NCBI GenBank assembly: GCA_015232575.1 | Contig: JADFZL010000021.1 | Span: 70,100-134,099, forward strand | DNA from: Candidatus Rifleibacteriota bacterium | GTDB taxonomy: Bacteria; Muiribacteriota; Ozemobacteria; Ozemobacterales; Ozemobacteraceae | Direction of reading: 5' to 3' | DNA length: 64,000 nt | Shown here: piece by piece, positions 33,451-41,899 of the stretch | Position numbering within the stretch: position 1 is the stretch's first letter | Layout of the letters: every line of letters begins with the position of its first letter | Program-made: the position numbers and the translations under genes | Notes under the pieces: model-generated | Databases searched by the model: none | The model's input: only the letters and a program-made list of their open reading frames with translations | Told to the model about the DNA's origin: nothing

Positions 33451-34926
33451 GTGAACCTTACAAATATTTTCGGCTCACCGCCTGAGGGAATAATTGAAAT
33501 AGAAGAAAATTATCTTCGTTTTCTGATTCCAGAAGGTTCCGGGTGGAATTCACACACAGTTCAAATACCAAACGGTGATGTTTTTGGTACGCTGAAAAAA
33601 GCTGTTCCGAAATATCTTGCCACTTTGATGCAGGCTACAGTCGTCTTATGGAGCGATGTCAGCACTCGGGTGCTCCCTTTTCCTGTAGAGATGAGTGAAT
33701 CGGAAATTCTTGAGCACCTGACTCTGAAAAGTGAAGACTATTTTTCATCGACAGCGGAAATGATTTTCAGATTAAGGCCCCTCGGGCTTATTGATCAGAA
33801 TAATCGGGAATATCTTGTTTTTTCTTTGAACAAACTTTTTTTCAACCGCCTGTTGAACACGTTCAGTGAGGTTGGTTGTACATTGAATCGTGTAACAAAC
33901 TCTCTTGAAGCTGTCACTGGGCGATTTCATCAATTACAGTCAAAATATGGTTACGATGCTTCTGCATGCATTATTTCGCTTGGATATTCACAGGTAAACA
34001 TGCTTGTACTGAGAGACGGTGAAATCATAGCAGTTCGTACATCCATTACCGGAGCTGTGAGGGAACTTGAGAAGAGTCTCTGTGAAACTTTGAAGGTTAA
34101 AACTGAGAAAATTGAAGAGATCTTGTCTGGAAACTTTGCTGAAAAGGATTCTAACACGATTGAAATTATTCAGCAGAATATGCGCGAGTTGTTTGCCAGA
34201 ATTACACCTTTTTTTGCTTTCGTCCGTTCAAAAGAGAAGGAATCCAGCAAAAATACTCTTTATCTTTCACTACCATGTCTTGAAATAAAAGGTTTGAAAG
34301 AACTTCTTGAGAAATCCTTTTCAATTCCGGTGAAAATTCTCGGCGAAACTCCTTCTGGTGAGAGCAACAGATATGATTGGCTTCAGGGGGCATTGTATAA
34401 TCGTTCAATCAGTTTTTTGACACCTCCTTCACCAATGTTCAAATTTTCTGTTACATCAAAAATTGCCTGGATGTTTACAATTTTCTTTCTATGTGTTCCA
34501 TTTGGAATAATAAGAATTAACCATGACCGCGTAAAGTTTGAAATTGAGCAGATGCGCAGCAAAGAAGAATCTAGTCGTCAGTTTCTTCAGAGCACAGATG
34601 CAGCCAGGGAAAGATATGCCGGCATGCAGGATGTTCTGAAGATCGCGCGTGCAGAAATTCCAAATAAATACTCTGTGGCTTATGTACTTGCTGAGATTGC
34701 AAAAAATGCACCGTCTAACCTTCGAATAAGCAAAATTGACTATCAACCAGATTCTGGAAGTCTTTCTATAAGTGGCGTTTCTGTAGATGCAGATACAGCT
34801 CTTCTTTTCTGGACAAATTTGAAAAAACTTCCCTGGTTTTCTTCGCCGAAAATTAATTTTTCACCGGGTTCGAGTCTTTTTTCAAAGTGTTTCACAGTAA
34901 CTGGAGGTGTAAAGCAAGAGTCATGA
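33451..34926 (+). CDS. GspL-like protein: PilM-type actin-fold domain joined to a PilN-like segment
   Basis: The GTG at 33451 is chosen because AAAGGA lies ten bases upstream; a TTG at 33442 is the other option. The product is about 491 residues. The first 310 residues resemble PilM/GspL cytoplasmic domains (YFSSTAEMIFRLRPLG, ASACIISLGYSQVNMLVLRDGEII). A membrane helix follows (IAWMFTIFFLCVPFGIIRI), then a coiled coil and a small ferredoxin-like PilN/GspL periplasmic part (VAYVLAEIAKNAPSNLRISKIDY, LSISGVSVD). It joins the cytoplasmic ring to periplasmic parts. The following gene overlaps by ATGA. Compared with PilM and PilN as separate genes, this is the GspL-type fused form. Confidence 0.82.
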   Translation: MNLTNIFGSPPEGIIEIEENYLRFLIPEGSGWNSHTVQIPNGDVFGTLKKAVPKYLATLMQATVVLWSDVSTRVLPFPVEMSESEILEHLTLKSEDYFSSTAEMIFRLRPLGLIDQNNREYLVFSLNKLFFNRLLNTFSEVGCTLNRVTNSLEAVTGRFHQLQSKYGYDASACIISLGYSQVNMLVLRDGEIIAVRTSITGAVRELEKSLCETLKVKTEKIEEILSGNFAEKDSNTIEIIQQNMRELFARITPFFAFVRSKEKESSKNTLYLSLPCLEIKGLKELLEKSFSIPVKILGETPSGESNRYDWLQGALYNRSISFLTPPSPMFKFSVTSKIAWMFTIFFLCVPFGIIRINHDRVKFEIEQMRSKEESSRQFLQSTDAARERYAGMQDVLKIARAEIPNKYSVAYVLAEIAKNAPSNLRISKIDYQPDSGSLSISGVSVDADTALLFWTNLKKLPWFSSPKINFSPGSSLFSKCFTVTGGVKQES

Positions 34927-35474
34927 CAGAAACAATCCTGAAATATCTGGTTTGTATTTGTTTCGTATTTTTTTACCTCAAGAGCTTAATTTTGCCTCAG
35001 ATGGGACAATTCAACGAAGATCGGCAGATCCTTGCAAATGTGAAAATTGCAACCTGCGCTGACCCCTCTTCCCAGCATCAGATGATGGAAATGATTCGCA
35101 GGATTGCTCAGTCCGGAGTTGAAGATTTGAGGACTTTTTTGCCTGCATTCGATCTTTCTTCTGGAAATCCCTGGACGAAAATAGAGGCTATTGAGGAAAA
35201 ATTTGCTGGTAAGTTCACTTTTAAACCAGCACCAACTTTTACTACAGATGAAAAAATTTTGCGCTGGCCTTTTTCGGCTCTGTACAGGGGTTCTTTTGCA
35301 GAAGCGCTTCAATTGCTGAAAGAGCTTGAGTGTGAGGGACAGCTTGTGCGTATTCGCTCGGCAAATCTGTCGGCAGGGGAAAAAGGTGAAGTAACTCTGG
35401 AGGCAGCGATGGAATTGCTTTTCCTTGATACTGTCATGGCAACTTCTGTTCGAGAAAGGATGGTCGAAAAGTGA
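34923..35474 (+). CDS. GspM/PilO-like inner-membrane protein
   Basis: The product is 183 residues from ATG 34923, which overlaps the stop of the previous gene (ATGA). One N-terminal helix (TILKYLVCICFVFFYLKSLILP) is followed by a helical segment and a ferredoxin-like domain: FSALYRGSFAEALQLLKELE, GQLVRIRSANLSAG and EVTLEAAMELLFLD. This order matches PilO and GspM. It should pair with the GspL-like protein as an alignment complex. A longer frame starting at 34887 is rejected because it overlaps further and adds a charged stretch before the helix. Confidence 0.75.
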   Translation: MTETILKYLVCICFVFFYLKSLILPQMGQFNEDRQILANVKIATCADPSSQHQMMEMIRRIAQSGVEDLRTFLPAFDLSSGNPWTKIEAIEEKFAGKFTFKPAPTFTTDEKILRWPFSALYRGSFAEALQLLKELECEGQLVRIRSANLSAGEKGEVTLEAAMELLFLDTVMATSVRERMVEK

Positions 35475-35890
35475 AGCAGTTATCCCATTTTTCCCTTTTG
35501 CTTTCTATTGCTGTGTGTATTTTTTTTATCGTGAGTTTTGTTTTTGAACCGAAACCTGTTTATCTGCCACCAGATTCGACTTTTCCGGCATGGCAGCCTT
35601 TGCAGCATGCTATCGCGCCTGTTATTGATAATGCTGTGCTTTCCTCTTATGATGGTATATTTCGGTCCAAATTTTTTGAGACAGCTGTTTTTAAGGGTGT
35701 TACCCGGAATTCGTCAGGGCTATTCTCTGCAATATTTATGGACAGTTCAAATTGTGTTTTCTCCCTGAAACCTTCACAGACTGTTGACGGGGTAACTATA
35801 GTAGAGGTAAGCAGTCAGTCATGTCGTTTAAAGATCGGTTCTTCGAGTCGCGAATTATCAGTTTCCAGAAAAAATAGTATTTCTCATTAA
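35471..35890 (+). CDS. GspC/PilP-like periplasmic linker protein
   Basis: The product is 139 residues, starting with GTG 35471 that overlaps the previous stop (GTGA). A single N-terminal helix (LLLSIAVCIFFIVSFVF) is followed by a Pro-rich linker and a compact beta domain (FFETAVFKGVTRNSSGLFSAIF, VFSLKPSQTVDGVTIVEVSSQSCRLKIG) of the HR/PilP fold. Such proteins bind the N-terminal domains of the secretin, which is encoded next. The assignment rests on position and fold pattern more than on residues. Confidence 0.72.
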   Translation: MKQLSHFSLLLSIAVCIFFIVSFVFEPKPVYLPPDSTFPAWQPLQHAIAPVIDNAVLSSYDGIFRSKFFETAVFKGVTRNSSGLFSAIFMDSSNCVFSLKPSQTVDGVTIVEVSSQSCRLKIGSSSRELSVSRKNSISH

Positions 35891-35908
35891 TAAAAAAGGA
35901 TTTCAAAT

Positions 35909-37753
35909 ATGAACAAGCTCAAATATGCAACACTTGCGCGTTACATTAAAAGGTGTTTTTTTCTCGCTCTTTGTGGCTTCATGACTATTGCTGTATATTC
36001 TCAGGAAGCGGTGAACGTTGGTCTGACTCTGCAGGACACTCCGCTGGAAGTCGCTTTAAGACTAGTTGCGGAGCAGGCGGGAAAAAAGCTTGAAGTGCAT
36101 ACTCCGCTTAACGAGATTATCAATGTCAATATACAGAACGCGTCTCCTGAAACTGCTTTTAATTCGATTCTTGAGGGGAAACCATACATGTGGGCAGTCG
36201 AAAATGACGTGGTTCACATTTTTAAAGGTTCAGTAAATACACCTGCAGTAAGTGATCCGGTCGTAACTCTTCCGATGGAAATGGCAGCACCAGAAAAAAC
36301 AATAATTACCCGCATTCTTCCACTGAAAAATCGAAAAGCTCAGAGTATACTTGATTTGGTTTCGCGTATGGCAGGAAGAGACAGTAATATTGTTGCTGAT
36401 CCGCCGACCAATTCTCTTATCATGGTTGGCGAGGAGAGTGCAATAGAAAATGTTGCAAGCCTTGCATCTAATATTGATGCTACGCCTGTTGCCTTCGAAG
36501 TAGCTTCTCCGGAAGAAATTGTCAGCGAATCTTTCTCTCTTGAATATGTGATTGAATTTGGCGATCTTGAAAAAAATCTTTCGATGATTCTCTATGGTGA
36601 AGAAAAAACTGATGAGGCAGCTGTTTTAAAGGAAAATTACATGAACACGCCTCTTCAAAATGTACTACCTTCGATAAAAAGTAAACCGCCAGTTCAAAAC
36701 ATCGGCGGAAAAAAAGAATTTTATATGCTTGATAAAACACGGCGGGTACTACTTATTACTGCCACCAGAAGCAAAATGGGTATGATTCGTCAGTACTTCA
36801 ACCTTATCAATACTCCAATACCTCAGGTGCTGATTGAAGCACATATCGTTGCACTTGAAGAAGGCACAGACCGCAATCTGGGCATTACCTGGAACATGCA
36901 GGAAAAATGGGGAGCCATTTACTCTGATGGGCAGTTAGGCGGCGCCACCAGGCAAACTGGTACTCAACAGGGGCAAAATGGAGTTGCTCAGATTGGTGGC
37001 GGCTTTCTCTTTGGGCGTTTGGATTTGTCAAATGTTACAGCGGTTTTACAGGCAATTCAGGATCAGAACCGAGGGCAGATTCTTTCTCAGCCCAGACTGA
37101 TGACATTATCCGGGAAAGTTGCCACAATTGATATTTCCACAAAATATCCGTACAAAAGTTCTGTTACTCAGAATCAGGTTGGTACAACACAAAATGTCGC
37201 ATTTGTTGATGTCGGAATTGTACTGAACGTATTACCTCAGATAAACAAGAATGCAGGAACCGTTGTAATGCAGCTTGATCCAAATGTTTCTGATCTTGTA
37301 AGCATCTCTTCAGATGGTCCTGTAACAACTCAGCGACGAACATCGACAAACGTTGAAGTAAAGAATGGCGAGACGGTTGTAATCGGCGGATTACTGCGGG
37401 ATGAAGATGTGCGTCTTAACAAGACTGTCCCATTTCTCAGTAAGATACCTATTCTTGGTGAGTTCTTTAATTATTCACAAAAGAAAAAGAAACGTACAAA
37501 TCTCATGATTTTGATTACTCCTAAATTCATCACTGATAAATATCCGACTTTGAGTATGCCCGCGGCCGATAGTGCAAAATTAGCTTCTTCATCACTTGCT
37601 TTATCTTCAATATTGCCGCAAACAAAAGTAAAACTTCCAGCGAATCCACAGCAGGAAAATAAGAAAACAGCTGTTTCTGAAAATTCCAAAATACAGGCTC
37701 AAACTGACTATCAGAAAAGGCTTGAAAAATTGCAGGAAAAATATTTGAGATAA
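35909..37753 (+). CDS. gspD: Outer-membrane secretin (GspD/PilQ family)
   Basis: The product is 614 residues. A signal peptide ends near AVYSQEAVN. An N0/STN domain (VGLTLQDTPLEVALRLVAEQAGKKL) is followed by N1-type repeats (RILPLKNRKAQSILDLVSRM, DPPTNSLIMVG), then the secretin core with VEVKNGETVVIGGLLRDEDVRLNKTVPFLSKIPILGEFF and the closing strand NLMILITPKFI. It forms the outer-membrane gate. The C-terminal 60 residues after the core are Ser/Ala/Lys-rich and could bind a pilotin. AAAAGGA lies upstream of the ATG. Confidence 0.95.
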   Translation: MNKLKYATLARYIKRCFFLALCGFMTIAVYSQEAVNVGLTLQDTPLEVALRLVAEQAGKKLEVHTPLNEIINVNIQNASPETAFNSILEGKPYMWAVENDVVHIFKGSVNTPAVSDPVVTLPMEMAAPEKTIITRILPLKNRKAQSILDLVSRMAGRDSNIVADPPTNSLIMVGEESAIENVASLASNIDATPVAFEVASPEEIVSESFSLEYVIEFGDLEKNLSMILYGEEKTDEAAVLKENYMNTPLQNVLPSIKSKPPVQNIGGKKEFYMLDKTRRVLLITATRSKMGMIRQYFNLINTPIPQVLIEAHIVALEEGTDRNLGITWNMQEKWGAIYSDGQLGGATRQTGTQQGQNGVAQIGGGFLFGRLDLSNVTAVLQAIQDQNRGQILSQPRLMTLSGKVATIDISTKYPYKSSVTQNQVGTTQNVAFVDVGIVLNVLPQINKNAGTVVMQLDPNVSDLVSISSDGPVTTQRRTSTNVEVKNGETVVIGGLLRDEDVRLNKTVPFLSKIPILGEFFNYSQKKKKRTNLMILITPKFITDKYPTLSMPAADSAKLASSSLALSSILPQTKVKLPANPQQENKKTAVSENSKIQAQTDYQKRLEKLQEKYLR

Positions 37754-37804
37754 ATAGTTGTTACATGCATGTATTAATTATCTATGCTTTATATGGAGGT
37801 TTGT

Positions 37805-39127
37805 ATGAAGATATCTGTTTTTTCAATCACTAATCGAAAGGTTTTTCTTTTTACGTTCATTTTCTTTTGCGGATTATTTTCTACCCTGCATGCTGTTCAA
37901 CCGCAGAAAGTTGCTGGGTCGTCTTCAGCAGCTCTGGAAGTCTTTGAGATTCTTGCTACGGGAGATTATCAGAAACTTTCTTTTGCGTTGAAATCCAATC
38001 CGGAAGTTCTTAATTTTGCTGACGAAGAGGGGGCTTTTCCAATTCATATTGCTGCATTCAATGGGAATTTGAAAGACCTTCAGCTTATTCTGGGTTATGG
38101 TGACAATGTTGACAAAATAGACGGTCAGAATTGGACTCCACTGCATTTTGCGGTGGCTGGAAAGAGAATGAAAAATGTTGCTTTTCTGCTTGTAAGAGGT
38201 GCAAATCCCAATCGATCAGATAAAAATGGGAATACGCCTTTGTTTTTTGCGGTTGCAAACAGCCAATCCGGAATGGTTAAAGTCCTGATGAATTATGGGG
38301 CTGATGCTCTGATTAGAAACAATTCAGGTGAACAGCCAATTGATTGGGCTCGCACGGTTGACTTTAAAAAATACTGTAAACATCTTTTTGATTCTGCGAA
38401 TTCTTCAGTTCAACAACAAAAAGTGTCGAAGCAAAATGTTTATCCAGAAAAAACTATTGTACCAAATACCACAAAACAGCTTTCTGAACCAAAAGAGATT
38501 AATACATCTTCAAAAAAAGTTTTTGAAATATTGCGCGAAGACAGATTTGAAGAATTCCAGGGTATTGTATCAGAAAATCCCGGTTATATTAATTCAAAAG
38601 ATAATGAAGGTGCGACTCTGCTTCACGCTGCCGCCTTCCTTGGTAAGAAAACATTTGCTGGTTACCTTCTGGATAGTGGTTTGAAAATCATGGAGAAAGA
38701 TATCAATGGTTGGACTCCGCTTCACTACGCTGTTGCTGGCGACCAGGGTGATATGGTAATCTTTCTTGCTGGGAATGGTGCTGATCTGTATGTTCGTGAT
38801 CCGAAAGCGCCTTCTCCACTTAGACTTGCATGCATGGGTTCATCCAGATCCATGGCTTCTGCTTTGCTGAAAGCTGTTTCATTTCGTCGTGCCTCGCCGG
38901 AAAACCCAATTAAGCAAACTTCTTCTAAGCCACAATCCAACAGATTAATGAAAACATCCTGGGCTTCTGAAGCACCAGTTACCATTTCTGTTGAAAAGAA
39001 GCCTGAAATACCAGAAAAAGCAATTCGAAATGAAAATCAAAGAAAAGATCGTAAAAGAAAAGACAGTGTAATGTCTGTTGTTCTACCTGTAGTTTTATTT
39101 ACTGCATTTGCTGTGAGCAACAACTGA
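37805..39127 (+). CDS. Exported ankyrin-repeat protein within the secretion operon
   Basis: The product is 440 residues from ATG 37805, with GGAGG six bases upstream; an in-frame start at 37784 is rejected. A signal peptide or anchor (VFLFTFIFFCGLFSTLHA) leads to two blocks of ankyrin repeats, about 45-190 and 240-350. Repeats read WTPLHFAVAGKRMKNVAFLLVRGANPN, GNTPLFFAVA and WTPLHYAVAGDQGDMVIFLAGNGADL. A basic linker follows, and the last 18 residues are hydrophobic (VMSVVLPVVLFTAFAV). It lies between the secretin and minor pseudopilin genes in the same direction, so it may be a periplasmic scaffold of the machine. I know of no standard secretion gene of this kind. Confidence 0.83.
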   Translation: MKISVFSITNRKVFLFTFIFFCGLFSTLHAVQPQKVAGSSSAALEVFEILATGDYQKLSFALKSNPEVLNFADEEGAFPIHIAAFNGNLKDLQLILGYGDNVDKIDGQNWTPLHFAVAGKRMKNVAFLLVRGANPNRSDKNGNTPLFFAVANSQSGMVKVLMNYGADALIRNNSGEQPIDWARTVDFKKYCKHLFDSANSSVQQQKVSKQNVYPEKTIVPNTTKQLSEPKEINTSSKKVFEILREDRFEEFQGIVSENPGYINSKDNEGATLLHAAAFLGKKTFAGYLLDSGLKIMEKDINGWTPLHYAVAGDQGDMVIFLAGNGADLYVRDPKAPSPLRLACMGSSRSMASALLKAVSFRRASPENPIKQTSSKPQSNRLMKTSWASEAPVTISVEKKPEIPEKAIRNENQRKDRKRKDSVMSVVLPVVLFTAFAVSNN

Positions 39128-39260
39128 ATTTATCCTCCTGCGTCATATTATTTCCTGAGAGTCTTAGTACACAAAAACTTTAATAAGGGGTCGTAATAGA
39201 AATTCTGGAGTTAAAATGACTACTTTGCTAAGGTTTGCAGTACTTTAGATAGAATATTTC

Positions 39261-39704
39261 ATGAGCGTTGACAAAAAAAATGGTTTTACAATATTAGAAT
39301 TATTGCTGGTTCTGTCGCTTATAGCAATTGTTTCAGCAGTATCGTTTCCCGTTTTCAGTAATTTTGTGCGGCAGAACTTTGTTTCATCAGCTGCTCTAAG
39401 TGTTGTTACAGGGCTTGAACATGCGCGCAGTCGCGGCCTTATGGACATGCTTGTTCCGATTGCCACATTTACACATGGCACTGGAAACTATGAGATAGCA
39501 AGTAAGAGCTTTCTTCTTGAAAATGATTATCGATTTTCCTGGAGCAGTGGCATAGATGGTTCTAAGAAGGCATTTGAATTTGGTACAAAAGGTGAACTAC
39601 TGGGATATCCAGATACACAATCTTTGAGAATTTTTGCGGTACAGGGCGGTGCGAACGTTTTTATTGCTACAACAGGGATGATATCATGGTCAGCAGAAAA
39701 CTGA
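39261..39704 (+). CDS. Minor pseudopilin, GspH-like
   Basis: The product is 147 residues. The leader MSVDKKNG is followed by FTILELLLVLSLIAIVSAVSFPVF with Glu at +5. The rest is a beta-rich globular domain with GLEHARSRGLMDMLVPIA, a GspH-type segment after the helix. It is the first of four minor pseudopilin genes that follow the ankyrin gene. The ribosome site is weak. Confidence 0.82.
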   Translation: MSVDKKNGFTILELLLVLSLIAIVSAVSFPVFSNFVRQNFVSSAALSVVTGLEHARSRGLMDMLVPIATFTHGTGNYEIASKSFLLENDYRFSWSSGIDGSKKAFEFGTKGELLGYPDTQSLRIFAVQGGANVFIATTGMISWSAEN

Positions 39705-39707
39705 AAA

Positions 39708-40166
39708 ATGTTCCAAATTATAACAGTTAAACATATAAATTGTTTTGAAAAAGCCGGATTCAGTTTGATGGAAATACTTCTGTCTCTGGCTCTCTTTGGT
39801 ATTCTGGGGATTTCAATTCATCAGAGTCTGTCTATTACATATAAAGTTGCTGAAGCTAATGCTGCCAGGATGCGCTGCATGGTGACAGCCAGCAATATCC
39901 TGGAACAGGCACAGGCAACGCCCGGAACTTTCACCGAAGTTCTTGTAAGAATAGTAAAAGGTGGTTCTGGCGGTGTAATGAACAATTGGTATGAAGTTCC
40001 AGCCTCATATTATGCAGGTGGTATGATTGCAACACCGTCTGCCAGGATTGCCACTGCATCAATAATGCTTGATGCCGCGGCAGCAACTGTGGCTGTGATT
40101 CTGGTCGAAGAAAAATTTCATGGTAATCAGGTTGACATGCAGGTTTTCCGTGATCCACTTGAATAA
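39708..40166 (+). CDS. Minor pseudopilin, GspI-like
   Basis: The product is 152 residues. A 17-residue leader ends KAG before FSLMEILLSLALFGILGISIHQSL, with Glu at +5. The region ASNILEQAQATPGTF is typical of GspI proteins, and the short length fits. It starts three bases after the previous stop. Its own end overlaps the next gene. Confidence 0.8.
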   Translation: MFQIITVKHINCFEKAGFSLMEILLSLALFGILGISIHQSLSITYKVAEANAARMRCMVTASNILEQAQATPGTFTEVLVRIVKGGSGGVMNNWYEVPASYYAGGMIATPSARIATASIMLDAAAATVAVILVEEKFHGNQVDMQVFRDPLE

Positions 40167-40725
40167 GCAATTTTTGCATCTACTCAAAGAAGAAGCCGCG
40201 TCTCCGATTTTTCACAAATCATTGAGAAGATACCAGTTTTTTCTGAATAGAAGAGATGGCTTTACTCTTTTGGAAATTTTACTGGTTATTGTTTTATCCT
40301 CCATTCTTGCTGGAGGTTTTTCCAGCCTGCTTTTCTGGCAGGCTCGCCTTTATTCGATGACTTCTGAACGCAATATTAATACCGCCAGATTCTTAGATAC
40401 TCATTTGCTTGTTCAGAAAGTCCTGCATTCTCTCAACCCGAAAGATCTCAAAGATTCAATAACCACAGAAATTGCATCGGGAACGGGTGCTTCGGCTAAG
40501 ATTTTCTTCAGATTTGATAACACGGCTAAACAATTATTATGGGAAGGCGCTGGTGTATTGGAGCAGATTGTCGGAACATTTACTTACAATGGAAAGACAA
40601 ATGCCGGTACAACAGGCGCAGATTGGCAGACAAACTGGGCGACGGCAGTTGTCCAGATTGATTTGAAAACAACCGGAGATTATCCGGAAACTTTACGTAT
40701 TCTTGTACATCCGAAAAACAAATAA
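40120..40725 (+). CDS. Minor pseudopilin, GspJ-like
   Basis: The product is up to 201 residues. The processing site is RRDG before FTLLEILLVIVLSSILAGGFSSLLF. The leader would be 46 residues from ATG 40120, which overlaps the previous gene by 47 bases; GTG 40150 or TTG 40159 would give a shorter leader, so the start is uncertain. The later segment ILWEGAGVLEQIVGTFTYNGKT-like (LLWEGAGVLEQIVG) fits GspJ. Together H, I, J and the next gene would form the pseudopilus tip. Confidence 0.78.
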   Translation: MVIRLTCRFSVIHLNKQFLHLLKEEAASPIFHKSLRRYQFFLNRRDGFTLLEILLVIVLSSILAGGFSSLLFWQARLYSMTSERNINTARFLDTHLLVQKVLHSLNPKDLKDSITTEIASGTGASAKIFFRFDNTAKQLLWEGAGVLEQIVGTFTYNGKTNAGTTGADWQTNWATAVVQIDLKTTGDYPETLRILVHPKNK

Positions 40726-40788
40726 CCATGCCATCAAAAATCAGGTAGTGCGAGCGTTTAACTGATCAACTAAAATGAAACTGATTTT

Positions 40789-40820
40789 TAACCACGGAAT
40801 ACACGGAATAACACGGATTT
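40789..40820. repeat. Repeat family C core (ACCACGGAATACACGG)
   Basis: ACCACGGAATACACGGAATA and ACACGGATTTT match the words at 12565-12591. The rest of 40726-41068 is AT-rich and holds no gene that I can support. Confidence 0.7.
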
Positions 40821-41068
40821 TTAGAAGGGAAAAACAAAATCATTTTGCATAATCAGTTAACATACTCACATGACCAAAAATCAGTAGTAAATGCTGCAAT
40901 CGTAAATCTTACGGAGAGGGTGAATTACGGTAAGATTTTAAAGTAGAGACAATTAATAAAAATTGGCAATGTAATGAAAGTCAATTGCAGCGAATCTGAA
41001 TTGAAAAGTAATGTTGTAATATAAGTTGTAATAAAAAAAATAAGACTGCCCGGGAGCAAAAATTAGCC

Positions 41069-41809
41069 TTGAAAATACGTAATACACAAAAGCGTTTTGG
41101 ATTTTCTATGATGCTAGTGCTGGCTGTGATGCTTACTTTTGCCGCCTTGTACCCGCTTGTGTTTATTCAGTCAGATTACGGCTTAAAAAAACTTAAAAAT
41201 GTCGGAGTAGCATCGCAAATTTACTGGGCAGCTGTAAGTGAATCGCAGCGTGCAAACAGTGAAGCTATAAAACTTTTCTATGAAATTCCACCTGTTACAA
41301 GTCCATTTACTTTAATTGCAACCTACACTTTGCCGCAGATAAATTATCGTGATGCAACTTTTACTGTTCAGATAAAGACCGAAGTAACATTAAATCCTGC
41401 CAGAAGCGACGAATGGCAAGCTACCCAGACATTAAATATCCTTGAAAATGGTGCAGCAACAAATTTTGCCAGCGCACCACATAAAAGTGTGGCGTCGTAT
41501 GTTACACCGGAAATTGCTTTCGAAGCACTTACCAGCAGTGTAATTGAAGTCAAATTCAGTCGTGAAATGCCTTCCTCGGTTTTAAATATTTATAACTATA
41601 GAATTTCTGGTATTGGTACAGGCACTTTAGCCGTCAATCCGAGCAGTATTACAGCAACGACAGACCCCACAGACCCTCTCGCTGAACACATTTTTCAACT
41701 CTCCTGGGCTTCAGGTGCCGGAGTAAGCGCTGAATCAATTACAGTCAGCGTAAATAACATAGTTGACTTATCCGGAAACCCTGTTTATTTTCAGACAGTG
41801 TTCCCATGA
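41069..41809 (+). CDS. GspK-like pseudopilin with an SbsA-type Ig-like domain
   Basis: The product is 246 residues with a TTG start at 41069; a GGGAG lies about 14 bases upstream. The leader ends KRFG before FSMMLVLAVMLTFAALYPLVF. The Glu at +5 is missing (Leu instead), as in GspK tip proteins. The middle is a short globular part. Residues from about 145 to the end form an Ig-like domain of the SbsA/Big_5 type: IAFEALTSSVIEVKFSREM, VLNIYNYRISG and ITVSVNNIVDLSGNP. Such a domain at the tip might bind substrate or surface. GspK normally has a larger helical domain, so this is a divergent variant. Confidence 0.65.
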   Translation: MKIRNTQKRFGFSMMLVLAVMLTFAALYPLVFIQSDYGLKKLKNVGVASQIYWAAVSESQRANSEAIKLFYEIPPVTSPFTLIATYTLPQINYRDATFTVQIKTEVTLNPARSDEWQATQTLNILENGAATNFASAPHKSVASYVTPEIAFEALTSSVIEVKFSREMPSSVLNIYNYRISGIGTGTLAVNPSSITATTDPTDPLAEHIFQLSWASGAGVSAESITVSVNNIVDLSGNPVYFQTVFP

Positions 41810-41876
41810 CAAATATTCCCGGAATTGAAAATTGGCTTGTCAGAAATGTTCGAAGAAAAATGATTTATTCCGGACT

Positions 41877-41893
41877 CGCCGTGGGATACGGCG
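41877..41893. terminator. Short hairpin between convergent genes
   Basis: CGCCGT and ACGGCG pair around a 5-base loop between the convergent stops at 41809 and 41900. No T-run is present, so the terminator call is tentative. Confidence 0.3.
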
Positions 41894-41899
41894 GGCAAT

